Shown one piece after another: positions 54,821 to 63,538 of a stretch of 64,000 nucleotides of DNA. Under the pieces are notes generated by a model, which saw only the letters and a list, made by a program, of their open reading frames with translations, made no database searches and was not told the DNA's origin. Location of the stretch: positions 62,001 to 126,000 of the forward strand of contig CBDDKR010000001.1 in NCBI GenBank assembly GCA_965230345.1, written 5' to 3'. Both the position numbers and the translations under genes were made by a program. How positions within the stretch are numbered: position 1 is the stretch's first letter; the number at the start of each line of letters is the position of its first letter. The DNA comes from JADKBO01 sp965230345. Its GTDB lineage: Bacteria > Bacteroidota > Bacteroidia > Chitinophagales > Saprospiraceae.

Positions 54821-56848
54821 TTATTTTACTACAGAGAAACTCTGAGTTGAAATTCCTTGATTTGTTGTAATCAATGCTCTGTACATTCCTTCATTTAACA
54901 TACTTACATTTACTGGTATTTTATATAATCCCTGTAGCGTTCCATGATTTGCTTCACCCACCAATGAACCGGCTGAGTTGTAAATCTGAATTGAAACAGG
55001 AGAAGATTTTTCTAATTCCAGTTCAAAATTTACAATATCATTAGTTGGTACTGGGAAAGTTTTGACATTGTTTAGAATCTGAGTGATGTTTGTACTATTG
55101 ATTCCTTTGGTTATTGCATCTTCAAATGAAACTTCCTCAGCATTAACATACTCATCACCTTTCATGATTATAGCAACTAAATACATGTTGTTTACATCTT
55201 GACCATTGGCAACAGTATGGCTAAATCTCACACTCTTAGAGTCGTTTGTACTTGATGGTCCACTCATCGTATTGTAGTCTTCAGCATCAATTCCAATAAA
55301 AGCTCTACTTACATGATCATAGACCATTTGTGATGCTGGAACAGGATGTGGTAATAATTCATATCCACCCATTACGCCAGCTCCACCACCAGCATATGCA
55401 TTTGATTGAGCATATCCACTTTCTGTTCCTCTTACACCATCTTCGATCAAAATAAAGTTAACATGAACATCGTCATCAATATCATTGATGAAATTGACAG
55501 TAGTTTCTACAATCATTTCTCTAGAACTGTCATCATAAGTTGCACCAATTTCTGCCGTAGCATCAGGAGCAGATTGAATATCGTTCAAAAATGGATTTTC
55601 CATTGACCCAATATTCGGAATTCCTGTTGCAAATGATCTATTGTAGAATATACCAGGGAAACCTCCAAATCCAGGTCGAGAAGTGACATATGAATCGTGT
55701 TCCGAAACGGTCATAGGATCACCGTTATGTACGGCTATCCCTATGAACAAATCTCCATACATTTCTTTCATTCTTTCTAGGAATACTGCTCCTCTTGGAC
55801 ACCATTGACACCAAGTACCTGTAGCCTCTTCAACTACGATTCTTTTTCCTGGTGCAGGAGTTACTGCAGTGGCAGTAAAAGTTCCCTCGTTGTTGCAAGT
55901 TTCATCATCGCCATTTTCTCCATTAACAGAGACTAGTCCAATGTTGATGTTATTTTGTCCATTAACCATAGTTACTGGATTGTCAAGTTGAACTGTTGTA
56001 GATTGACCTGCTGCTAATGAAAGACCAGAAAGTGTTTTTTCTTCCTGAGTGCCGTTAACATCTATAGATAAAACAACTTCGGTAATTTCATTCTTACCAT
56101 TATTAGTAAGAACATAGGATAAGTTTCCTTGATTGCCAGTTAGTCGTCCTCCATTATAAGATAAATTTGTGATTCCAATATCATTATTGATTTCAGGGGC
56201 ATCAACTTCGTATTCAAACGAAATATCGTCAACATAAAATTCTGAATCTCCGTCAACAGGATATAGGTTAAGGCTAGAAACTCTGTTAACGCCATTAGAA
56301 AATGACCCCATGCATTCTCCGTTCATCCATACCTTCCAAATTTGTGCATCTAAGTTGATTTCGATAGCAAGGTCTAACCATTCTCCTTGAGTGTAAGTAC
56401 TGGTAAATACAGCATCATTGTCTGAATTTGTTAATTCAAAACTTCCGTCTGCTCTCAACCACCCATTAAGTGTCCATACCTGACCTGGAGTTGCTGTTTC
56501 TTGGTAGTTGAAGTAAGCATTTTTTCCTTCTGGAAGGTAAAGTTTCATTGATTGAATAAATCTTCCAGAGTTGTAGGTGCCTTTGAAAGGCAATAAGATA
56601 TCCATTGGACCTCCACCTGAATTAGTGGCAAAAATCTTTAATGAGTTATTTCCACTCGCAGCATAATCATCGCTTACCTGAGCATCTGTGGAAGTACCTG
56701 GAGCATTATCCCACGTTGTCCAATCTGAAGATGCTGAACTTATGTAGTCTCCTACAGAATAAGACTCAAAATCATCCGAAAAGGATGCCTGAGCAACACA
56801 GAAGTTAGTGAGTAATAAAAGGGTTAAAAATGTAAAAGTTTGCTTCAT
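54821..56848 (-). CDS. Omp28-like secreted redox protein with LamG-like domain and T9SS tail
   Basis: A 675-residue secreted protein. Signal peptide (1-19), then a concanavalin/LamG-like domain (about 20-210: FSDDFESYSVGDYI ... FYVDDISFEYE), a CARDB-like region (about 218-325), then an Omp28-type thioredoxin-fold domain starting VVEEATGTWCQWCPRGAVF, with a CxxC pair. The end (FPVPTNDIVNFEL ... TQSFSVVK) is a type A T9SS tail. Omp28-family proteins are surface proteins of unknown biochemical role; the CxxC suggests thiol chemistry outside the cell, which is inference. Single gene with its own terminator. Confidence 0.85.
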   Translation of the reverse strand: MKQTFTFLTLLLLTNFCVAQASFSDDFESYSVGDYISSASSDWTTWDNAPGTSTDAQVSDDYAASGNNSLKIFATNSGGGPMDILLPFKGTYNSGRFIQSMKLYLPEGKNAYFNYQETATPGQVWTLNGWLRADGSFELTNSDNDAVFTSTYTQGEWLDLAIEINLDAQIWKVWMNGECMGSFSNGVNRVSSLNLYPVDGDSEFYVDDISFEYEVDAPEINNDIGITNLSYNGGRLTGNQGNLSYVLTNNGKNEITEVVLSIDVNGTQEEKTLSGLSLAAGQSTTVQLDNPVTMVNGQNNINIGLVSVNGENGDDETCNNEGTFTATAVTPAPGKRIVVEEATGTWCQWCPRGAVFLERMKEMYGDLFIGIAVHNGDPMTVSEHDSYVTSRPGFGGFPGIFYNRSFATGIPNIGSMENPFLNDIQSAPDATAEIGATYDDSSREMIVETTVNFINDIDDDVHVNFILIEDGVRGTESGYAQSNAYAGGGAGVMGGYELLPHPVPASQMVYDHVSRAFIGIDAEDYNTMSGPSSTNDSKSVRFSHTVANGQDVNNMYLVAIIMKGDEYVNAEEVSFEDAITKGINSTNITQILNNVKTFPVPTNDIVNFELELEKSSPVSIQIYNSAGSLVGEANHGTLQGLYKIPVNVSMLNEGMYRALITTNQGISTQSFSVVK

Positions 56849-57047
56849 ACTTGTAAATTATTTTGAGTGAGGTGATTGAATAAGTCTTTCCATGGAAAAA
56901 ATTATGTAAGATTGGAATAATTCTATACCTGGAAAATGTCCGCTAATGTAATTAAATATTGTTAAATCTAGAATTGTGATTATAAAAATCGGTAATCTTT
57001 GTTTGGTGTAAGTCAAACTATTGATGAGGAGATTTAAAGGTGTGGAG

Positions 57048-57422
57048 TTATTCTATGTATTCATGTTTTATAACAAGTGCGTATAGATCTTTTTCTATTT
57101 GAAGATAGCCTTGTTCGTAACAGAATCGGTAAACTTTACCAGTTTTAGTTACGTATTCGTTGGTGAAATAACTAAATCTAAATCCTTCATCCAGTAATTG
57201 TGCTTTCGTTACTTTGGCTTTTCCATGTGGGTTTAATGCTTCTAGAATTCTTCGATTTTTACGCAAATAATTATTGATATTGGTCATGAATTTCGAACGA
57301 TCACTATTGAGCTCATTCCAGTGAGCGACTCTGCACTGATCACAACAAAATTTTTTGTCGCGTCTTCCTTTCATCGCATCACCACAGTGCAAGCATGTCA
57401 TCTTTTTTGTCACAGTATTCAT
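57048..57422 (-). CDS. small zinc-binding protein of unknown function
   Basis: A 124-residue cytosolic protein, not recognised as a named family. The N-terminus has a likely zinc ribbon: Cys10-x2-Cys13 (CLHCGDAMKGRRDKKFC) and Cys26/Cys27-x2/3-Cys30 (CCDQCRVAHWN). The rest is basic and helical, then YFTNEYVTKTGKVYRFCYEQGY, resembling a small beta domain. Such CxxC proteins are often nucleic-acid-binding, which is a guess. It is divergent from the DUF389 gene; the frame is well supported by its length and codon pattern. Confidence 0.65.
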   Translation of the reverse strand: MNTVTKKMTCLHCGDAMKGRRDKKFCCDQCRVAHWNELNSDRSKFMTNINNYLRKNRRILEALNPHGKAKVTKAQLLDEGFRFSYFTNEYVTKTGKVYRFCYEQGYLQIEKDLYALVIKHEYIE

Positions 57423-57507
57423 TATATATTTCAGCTATGAATATAAACAATAATGAATGAATTAGACCTTAATAGATGTAAAAACTAGTATTAGAGGACC
57501 ATTGAGT

Positions 57508-57515
57508 TATATTTG
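57508..57515 (+). promoter_or_regulatory. -7 promoter box of the DUF389 gene (TATATTTG)
   Basis: Exact TAnnTTTG match 24 bases before the start codon. Confidence 0.5.
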
Positions 57516-57539
57516 TATTAGTAACTTTTAAGGACACTT

Positions 57540-58904
57540 ATGACTTTTGAAGAATATGTAAAGCAGACTAAGACTTTTTTTTCGGAATTGTTTAGTCTAC
57601 AGAATGATAAGGCTAATGAGAATGAAACTGTAGCACAACTACGAAGGGGAGTAGAGTTTAAGGGAATAAATGTTTGGATTTTAATTTTTGCAATTTTCAT
57701 TGCATCCATAGGGCTTAATGTGAATTCTACTGCGGTGATTATCGGAGCCATGTTGATTTCTCCTCTTATGGGTCCAATAATGGGAGTAGGGCTGTCATTA
57801 GGAATCTATGACTTTGAGTTGTTAAAGAAGTCTGTTAAGAATCTTTCGGTCATGGTGGTGTTAAGTATATTAAGTTCGGCTTTATACTTCTTAATTTCTC
57901 CTTTAAATGACGCGCAGTCTGAACTAATTGCTCGTACTACTCCTACGATATGGGATGTTTTTATTGCGTTGTTTGGAGGGCTAGCTGGAATCGTTGCGGG
58001 ATCTTCCAATGAAAAAGGAAATGTGATTCCAGGTGTTGCAATTGCAACAGCATTAATGCCTCCACTTTGTACTGCTGGTTACGGGTTAGCCAATTTCAGT
58101 GCCAAGTTTTTCTTCGGGGGAGCTTACCTTTTTATGATTAATACGACGTTTATTGCATTGACAACTTATACAATGGTCCGATTTCTGGGATATAAAAAGC
58201 GAGATATCCTCGATCCCGTAAGAGAAAAAAGGGTCAATTGGATTATTCCTGCTGTTGCTTTATTGACTATTATTCCGAGTGTGTTTCTTGCGGTAAATTT
58301 AGTGCGAGAGAATGTAGTTCAGAATCATGTAAATCAGTTTCTAAAAGAGGAATTTAATTACAATAGAAATCAAATCATTTCTTCAGAGTTGAAGCAAGGA
58401 ATTAATAAGGCCAATGATACATTGGTGGTTTTTTTAATTGGAAATCGCATAGATGGAAATCAGATAGAATTACTCGAGAAAAAATTGAAGCGTTATCAAG
58501 GCAATCTTGAGCTTGAGATTAGACAAAATTTGATTCCAGAACAGAAGATTGATTTTAATGTATTGAAGACAGATGTAATGAAAGATCTGTATAAAAATAA
58601 CGAAGCCATTCTGAAAGATAAAGATGCGCAGATTGAAGAAATGCAGAAAAGAATTTTGGATTTTGAAAGTGATCAAGTTGATATTGTGCAAATATCGAAA
58701 GAGGCTAATAGCCTCTTTGAAGGATTGGACGCACTGGCTTTAAAGCAAATGATGTTTTACGATATTGAAGATAGTGAAGTTGATACTGTAATGGTGGCCT
58801 TGGTAGGTATCAATAGACCTAAAAGAGGAGTCATGGAAAAATTGGAGGTGTGGTTGAAGTCGAGACTGGATCAAGATAGTGTGGTTGTACAAAGAATGGA
58901 CTAA
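57540..58904 (+). CDS. DUF389 family membrane protein
   Basis: A 454-residue inner-membrane protein. The middle has about six membrane helices with the family pattern GLNVNSTAVIIGAMLISPLM and GPIMGVGLSLG, then GNVIPGVAIATALMPPLCT. The N-terminal 50 residues are soluble and the C-terminal 170 residues are soluble and charged with a coiled-coil part (NNEAILKDKDAQIEEMQKRI). The family (TIGR00341/DUF389) has no established function. It has its own -7 box. The lone position gives no functional hint. Confidence 0.88.
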   Translation: MTFEEYVKQTKTFFSELFSLQNDKANENETVAQLRRGVEFKGINVWILIFAIFIASIGLNVNSTAVIIGAMLISPLMGPIMGVGLSLGIYDFELLKKSVKNLSVMVVLSILSSALYFLISPLNDAQSELIARTTPTIWDVFIALFGGLAGIVAGSSNEKGNVIPGVAIATALMPPLCTAGYGLANFSAKFFFGGAYLFMINTTFIALTTYTMVRFLGYKKRDILDPVREKRVNWIIPAVALLTIIPSVFLAVNLVRENVVQNHVNQFLKEEFNYNRNQIISSELKQGINKANDTLVVFLIGNRIDGNQIELLEKKLKRYQGNLELEIRQNLIPEQKIDFNVLKTDVMKDLYKNNEAILKDKDAQIEEMQKRILDFESDQVDIVQISKEANSLFEGLDALALKQMMFYDIEDSEVDTVMVALVGINRPKRGVMEKLEVWLKSRLDQDSVVVQRMD

Positions 58905-59056
58905 TTGAAGAAGAAACCAGAGCTAAAGTATTAGTTTCGTGGTTGTTTATAATTAATTAGAATTAGTATAAATGGGGTGAATGTTTAGATTTAAAGTGTA
59001 TTTATTAGGTATAAAGTAATATTTTGTGCCCTGTTTTTTAACCTAAAATATTATAA

Positions 59057-59431
59057 ATGAAAAATTTTTTATTTGCCTTTGCGCTAGTGGGACTGTTTTT
59101 AGTATCATGTAGTGATGATGATAGTTGTAGTGCATCTGATTGGGTAGGAGTGTATGAAGGAGTTATGGATTGTAACGGGTCCGTGGATTCGGTTTCCATA
59201 GAGATTAAAGAGGGCTCTGAAAGTGGAACAATTGAGTATATTGTGGATGGGGACTCTGAAGTTGTTGATGTGAATGATTGTTCAGTTGAGGTAATGACAG
59301 AGGATGTTACTTTTGATACTTCTCTTACAGTTAAAATGGAGTTGGATGGTGATAAGATTACCCAAACGACTACTGGTAAGGTGTTTGGTATTTCAATTGC
59401 TGCATGTGTAGTTGATTTGAAAAGAAAATAA
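59057..59431 (+). CDS. small surface-type lipoprotein
   Basis: A 124-residue lipoprotein: signal peptide with lipobox LVSC (lipid-modified Cys18) followed at once by SDDDSC. A run of acidic residues directly after the cysteine is the lipoprotein export signal that sends Bacteroidota lipoproteins to the outer face of the outer membrane. The remaining 100 residues look like a small beta barrel or lipocalin-like sheet (WVGVYEGVMDCNGSV, EIKEGSESGTIEYI, VKMELDGDKITQTTTGKVFG) with several cysteines. No function can be assigned. Confidence 0.75.
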   Translation: MKNFLFAFALVGLFLVSCSDDDSCSASDWVGVYEGVMDCNGSVDSVSIEIKEGSESGTIEYIVDGDSEVVDVNDCSVEVMTEDVTFDTSLTVKMELDGDKITQTTTGKVFGISIAACVVDLKRK

Positions 59432-59562
59432 GATCATCTTATTATAAATTAAATGAGGGGTAGGTAGTTTATTCGACTTGCCCCTTTTTTATTTGGTATC
59501 GGGTCGGGATTTGGGAAGTGAATTTAATGTTCCAAATTGTGTCAATGAAATGGAGGAGAAAA

Positions 59563-59598
59563 AAACAAAAAAAAGCGATCTTTAATAAGATCGCTTTT
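59563..59598 (-). terminator. intrinsic terminator behind tRNA-Lys
   Basis: On the minus strand AAAAGCGATC (59598-59589) pairs with GATCGCTTTT (59580-59571) and is followed by a T-run; it begins three bases after the tRNA body. Confidence 0.85.
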
Positions 59599-59599
59599 G

Positions 59600-59672
59600 T
59601 GACTTGGCTGGGATTCGAACCCAGGACCCACGCCTTAAAAGGGCGTTGCTCTACCAGCTGAGCTACCAAGTC
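59600..59672 (-). tRNA. tRNA-Lys (anticodon TTT)
   Basis: On the minus strand, acceptor GACTTGG pairs with CCAAGTC; anticodon stem ACGCC/GGCGT with loop CTTTTAA gives TTT; T arm CTGGG-TTCGAAT-CCCAG; discriminator A. The 3' CCA is not encoded. It is a lone tRNA gene with its own terminator. Confidence 0.95.
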
Positions 59673-59967
59673 GTGTACAATTGTTTTAATTGCGGTGCAA
59701 AAGTAATACTAATTCAATTTATTTGCATAATATTTATTGAATTATTTTAATGTTTTTTTTGATTTATATCTTAAGTCTTTGTTTGTCATTTGTTTATGGT
59801 TTAGGATTTTTATCTTAGAATTTGAATTGTATTGTTTTTTGACGTCTGTAAGTGAGTAGTAAGTCCTGTTTAAATGCATTCATATTAAATTTTAATCAAT
59901 ATATTTACCATTGATAAAACATTTATAATAATCAATCTCTTAGTTGAACCAATCCTTTTAAATAGAA

Positions 59968-62397
59968 ATGACAAAACGACTTATTCCCCATATTAGTGCT
60001 GTACTTGCGTTCTTATTAATATCTGTATTGTATTTTATGCCTCAGTTGGAAGGTAAGGTTATCAAAGCTTCGGATACCGTTCAGGTTAAAGCTATGCAGC
60101 AAGAGGTCAAAGAGTTCCAAAAAGAAACTGGAGAGAAAACGTTGTGGACGAACTCTATGTTTGGAGGAATGCCTACGTATCATATCTCTACTACGACAAA
60201 GCCTAATGCTCTAACTTATGTTAAGAAAATAATGACTTTAGGTTTCCAATTTCCGATTGGAATGTTTTTGTTGGGGATGATAGGATTCTACATTATGCTG
60301 TTATTGCTTGGCGTTAATCCTTGGCTATCCCTTATTGGTGCATTGTTTTTTGGATTTTCTACCAATAACTTGGTGCTGTATGAGGCAGGTCATACCACAA
60401 AAGTCGCTACTATAATGACCAGCCCGCTTGTCATTTCAGGGATGATTTTACTCTTTCGAAAGAAATGGATGATCGGATTATCCGCATTCAGTTTAGGAAT
60501 GGCTTTAAATATCGCCTCTAAACACCCTCAGATGACGTATTACTTAGGAATGGTTATGGCGATACTAGTGATATTGTATTTAGTAGATGCTATAAAGAAT
60601 AAGGATTTGGTCAACTATGCCAAAAGTATGATGTTTGTTTTACTCGGAGTAATTCTCGGGGTAGGGTGTTCTGCTTCGGTACTGTGGACAACATATGAAT
60701 ACTCTAAGGATACCATGAGAGGAAAACCGATTTTGGTTTCTGAAAGCAGTAATACAAATTCTTCTAGTGAGGTTGAGGGACTTGCTTGGGATTACGCCAT
60801 GGCATGGAGTAATGGTACTATGGACTTATTTTCAAGTTACATTCCAAAAGTTGTAGGAGGAGGATCGGCCGAAACAGTGAGTAAAAATTCTAATTTTGGT
60901 AAGGTAATTAAGACAAATAAGGATACTCAAGCTCCCTTGTATTGGGGAGGATTATCGTCTACTGCTGGACCTATTTATTTTGGAGCGTTGGTGATGTTTT
61001 TATTCTTGTTTGGAGCAATTAGTGTTAAGTCACCTGTGAAATGGTGGCTTGTCCTTGGTGTTTTATTGACATTGTTGATGTCTATGGGCAAGAATTTTGA
61101 AATACTGAATAGATTGTTTTTTGATTACTTGCCTTGGTTCAATAAATTTAGAACGCCCAATTCGGTATTGAGTATTACTGTAATATTGATGCCTATTTTG
61201 GGAATCCTTGGTATTCAGCAAATGGTTAAGAGTGAGGATAAGAAACCTTACTGGAAGGCTGCTCTTGTAAGTGCAGGAGTATTAGGCGGAATTGCTCTTA
61301 TCTTTGCATTATTAGGTGGATCAATGTTCGATTTCTCTGCTACAAGTGATGCTCGTTTGGCGGGGATGGTTGGAGATCCAAATCAATTGGAAAGAATTCT
61401 GGATGCTTTATATGCTGATAGAAGTTCAGCAATGCGATCTTCTTCGTTTAGATCCTTGATTATTATCTTAATGGGACTAGGAATGATTTGGGCTTACATC
61501 AATGCTAAAATCTCATCAAAGGTGCTGTTTGCTTTAATTGGAATAATTGGATTAGGAGACTTGTTACTGGTGGATGCTAGATATGTTAATCATGATGATT
61601 TTGTGTCCCAGAGAAGATTTAAAAGCTCTTACGATTTGAGACCGGTTGATAAGAAAATCTTAGAAGATACGGCACCATATTACAGAGTACATGACTTGAC
61701 AGCTGATCCATTTAATAGTGCGATTGCTTCTTATCATCATAAAACAATTGGTGGATATCATCCAGCCAAACTTCAGAGATATCAGGATGTCATCGAAAGA
61801 TACATTTCTAAGAATAATATGGCGGTCTTAAATATGTTGAATACGAAGTATTTTATTCTACCAAATCAACAAGGCCCAGGAGGTGATGCAACTTATCAAT
61901 TGAATCCTGCTGCCCTTGGAAATGCTTGGTTTGTAAATTCAGTGCAAGTAGTAGATAATGCCAATAAAGAAATCGATGCACTTGCAGATCTTGATCCAGG
62001 CCTTGAAGCTGTTATTCATAAAGAGTTTGAATCGTATATAAAGTCCAACACTTATGAAGGAAATGGTACAATAACACTTCAGAGCTATGCTCCAAATAAA
62101 TTGAGTTATACCTCAGATAATGTCAACAATGGATTTGCTGTTTTTTCTGATATATGGTTCGGACCAAATAAGGGATGGAAAGCATATGTAGATGGGGAAG
62201 AGGTTGAGTTTGTAAGAGCGAACTATTTGCTAAGAGCTCTGAATATACCAGCAGGTAAACATGAGATTGTATTTGAATTTAAGCCTCAGTCTTACTTTAC
62301 TGGCTTGAAAATCAATTACGCTTCTTCAAGTATCATTTTATTGTTATTGATTTATAGTATATACAAGTCTTTCAAACGAGAACCTGAGGCTTCTTAA
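59968..62397 (+). CDS. YfhO-like multi-pass membrane protein
   Basis: An 809-residue inner-membrane protein. An N-terminal helix and loop (PQLEGKVIKASDTVQVKAM, NSMFGGMPTYHI) are followed by about a dozen membrane helices, and a large soluble C-terminal part (about 560-780) ends with one last helix. The loop GMPTYHISTTTKPN and the late segment WFGPNKGWKAYVDGEEVEF are typical of the YfhO family, which in Gram-positives is linked to glycosylation of cell-surface polymers with undecaprenyl-phosphate sugars. In Bacteroidota the role is not established. It precedes an NlpC/P60 gene by 66 bases. Confidence 0.85.
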   Translation: MTKRLIPHISAVLAFLLISVLYFMPQLEGKVIKASDTVQVKAMQQEVKEFQKETGEKTLWTNSMFGGMPTYHISTTTKPNALTYVKKIMTLGFQFPIGMFLLGMIGFYIMLLLLGVNPWLSLIGALFFGFSTNNLVLYEAGHTTKVATIMTSPLVISGMILLFRKKWMIGLSAFSLGMALNIASKHPQMTYYLGMVMAILVILYLVDAIKNKDLVNYAKSMMFVLLGVILGVGCSASVLWTTYEYSKDTMRGKPILVSESSNTNSSSEVEGLAWDYAMAWSNGTMDLFSSYIPKVVGGGSAETVSKNSNFGKVIKTNKDTQAPLYWGGLSSTAGPIYFGALVMFLFLFGAISVKSPVKWWLVLGVLLTLLMSMGKNFEILNRLFFDYLPWFNKFRTPNSVLSITVILMPILGILGIQQMVKSEDKKPYWKAALVSAGVLGGIALIFALLGGSMFDFSATSDARLAGMVGDPNQLERILDALYADRSSAMRSSSFRSLIIILMGLGMIWAYINAKISSKVLFALIGIIGLGDLLLVDARYVNHDDFVSQRRFKSSYDLRPVDKKILEDTAPYYRVHDLTADPFNSAIASYHHKTIGGYHPAKLQRYQDVIERYISKNNMAVLNMLNTKYFILPNQQGPGGDATYQLNPAALGNAWFVNSVQVVDNANKEIDALADLDPGLEAVIHKEFESYIKSNTYEGNGTITLQSYAPNKLSYTSDNVNNGFAVFSDIWFGPNKGWKAYVDGEEVEFVRANYLLRALNIPAGKHEIVFEFKPQSYFTGLKINYASSSIILLLLIYSIYKSFKREPEAS

Positions 62398-62463
62398 TGG
62401 GAGTAGACTAGAATTCTTTTTGGCTCGAAAATTGCAGTTCTATTTTGTAAATAATAGAATAAG

Positions 62464-63324
62464 TTGCCCAAAGCAAAAAAATCTAATAGAGGGCCATTGG
62501 ATTATGGTATATGTTTTCTTTCTTCTATTCCTATAAGGAGAAAACCAGAAGATCAGTCTGAGATGATCTCTCAACTTCTATTTGGAGAAAGGGTAACTAT
62601 AGTTGGACGAAAGAATAAAAGCTGGATCAAAGTTGAATGTGATTATGATGGTTATATAGGCTGGATTGATCCTAAACAAATTATATTAATTGATATTGAT
62701 GAGTTTCAGAAATTCGGTGAACGAACTGGGGTATGTCTTGATTTAACTTCGAGTTATTCGAATGGCAATATGTCTTGTCCTATTTTTATTGGATCTTCAT
62801 TGCCCAATTTTGATGGAATGTCTTTTTTGATGCCTAATGGAAAGTGTATTTATAATGGACAGGCGATAATGACCAATGATCGAAAACCTTCAGTCGATTT
62901 ATTGATAAAGATTGCAAAAAAATACATGAATGCGCCTTATTTATGGGGTGGAAGAAGTCCAGCGGGAATAGATTGTAGTGGTTTTACTCAAATGGTATTC
63001 AAACTTATGGGGGTTAAACTCCCCAGAGATGCGTATCAACAAGCAGAGAAAGGAGACATTGTGGATTTTGTAGAATTGAGTAGGGAAGGTGATCTTGCTT
63101 TTTTTGAGAACAAGAATGGAAATATTCACCATGTAGGAATTATGTATGGTGAAGGTTATATCATTCATGCATCAGGACATGTAAGGGTGGATCGATTAGA
63201 TCATGAAGGTATTTACAATGAAGAGATCAAACGGTATACTCATCGGTTAAAGTTTGTTCGTCGAATAAGTGAGATTTCATCGCCAATGAATGACAGCAAC
63301 GTTTCTTTAGAATCAGTTTCATAG
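62464..63324 (+). CDS. SH3-like and NlpC/P60 peptidoglycan endopeptidase
   Basis: Cell-wall peptide hydrolase. An N-terminal bacterial SH3-like domain (about 15-85: MISQLLFGERVTIVGRKNKS...GWIDPKQ) is followed by the NlpC/P60 cysteine peptidase domain with the catalytic Cys171 in GIDCSGF and His in NIHHVGIMYG, with the third residue near YIIHASGHV. No signal peptide is visible, as in related Bacteroidota proteins. The outermost start is a TTG at 62464; a second TTG at 62497 (LDYGICFLSSIPIR) would give the N-terminus usual for this family, beginning MDYGIC, so the true start may be 62497. No ATG is available in this part. Confidence 0.85.
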   Translation: MPKAKKSNRGPLDYGICFLSSIPIRRKPEDQSEMISQLLFGERVTIVGRKNKSWIKVECDYDGYIGWIDPKQIILIDIDEFQKFGERTGVCLDLTSSYSNGNMSCPIFIGSSLPNFDGMSFLMPNGKCIYNGQAIMTNDRKPSVDLLIKIAKKYMNAPYLWGGRSPAGIDCSGFTQMVFKLMGVKLPRDAYQQAEKGDIVDFVELSREGDLAFFENKNGNIHHVGIMYGEGYIIHASGHVRVDRLDHEGIYNEEIKRYTHRLKFVRRISEISSPMNDSNVSLESVS

Positions 63325-63513
63325 TTGTATGCTAAACTAAATTGAAATCAGTTTATATCTTTTTGATGAATATATCCTCCGTATATTCGATTTTGTGATT
63401 ATAATTACCTAATATGTAGAGTGTTGCCTGCATTTTTTTAATTGTTTGTAAAGATGGTATAGAGGTTGTTTAGAAGTCTATAAATGAGTCATTTTACCCT
63501 TCGTAGTTAAGCA

Positions 63514-63521
63514 TAGTTTTG
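63514..63521 (+). promoter_or_regulatory. -7 promoter box (TAGTTTTG)
   Basis: Exact TAnnTTTG match 17 bases before the ATG of the truncated lipoprotein gene at the window end. Confidence 0.5.
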
Positions 63522-63538
63522 TTTTAAAACTTATGCTA

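Noticed and set aside
59469..59669. 66-codon minus-strand frame over tRNA-Lys
   Set aside because: Translation of the tRNA itself (VAQLVEQRPFK-type sequence), not a gene.
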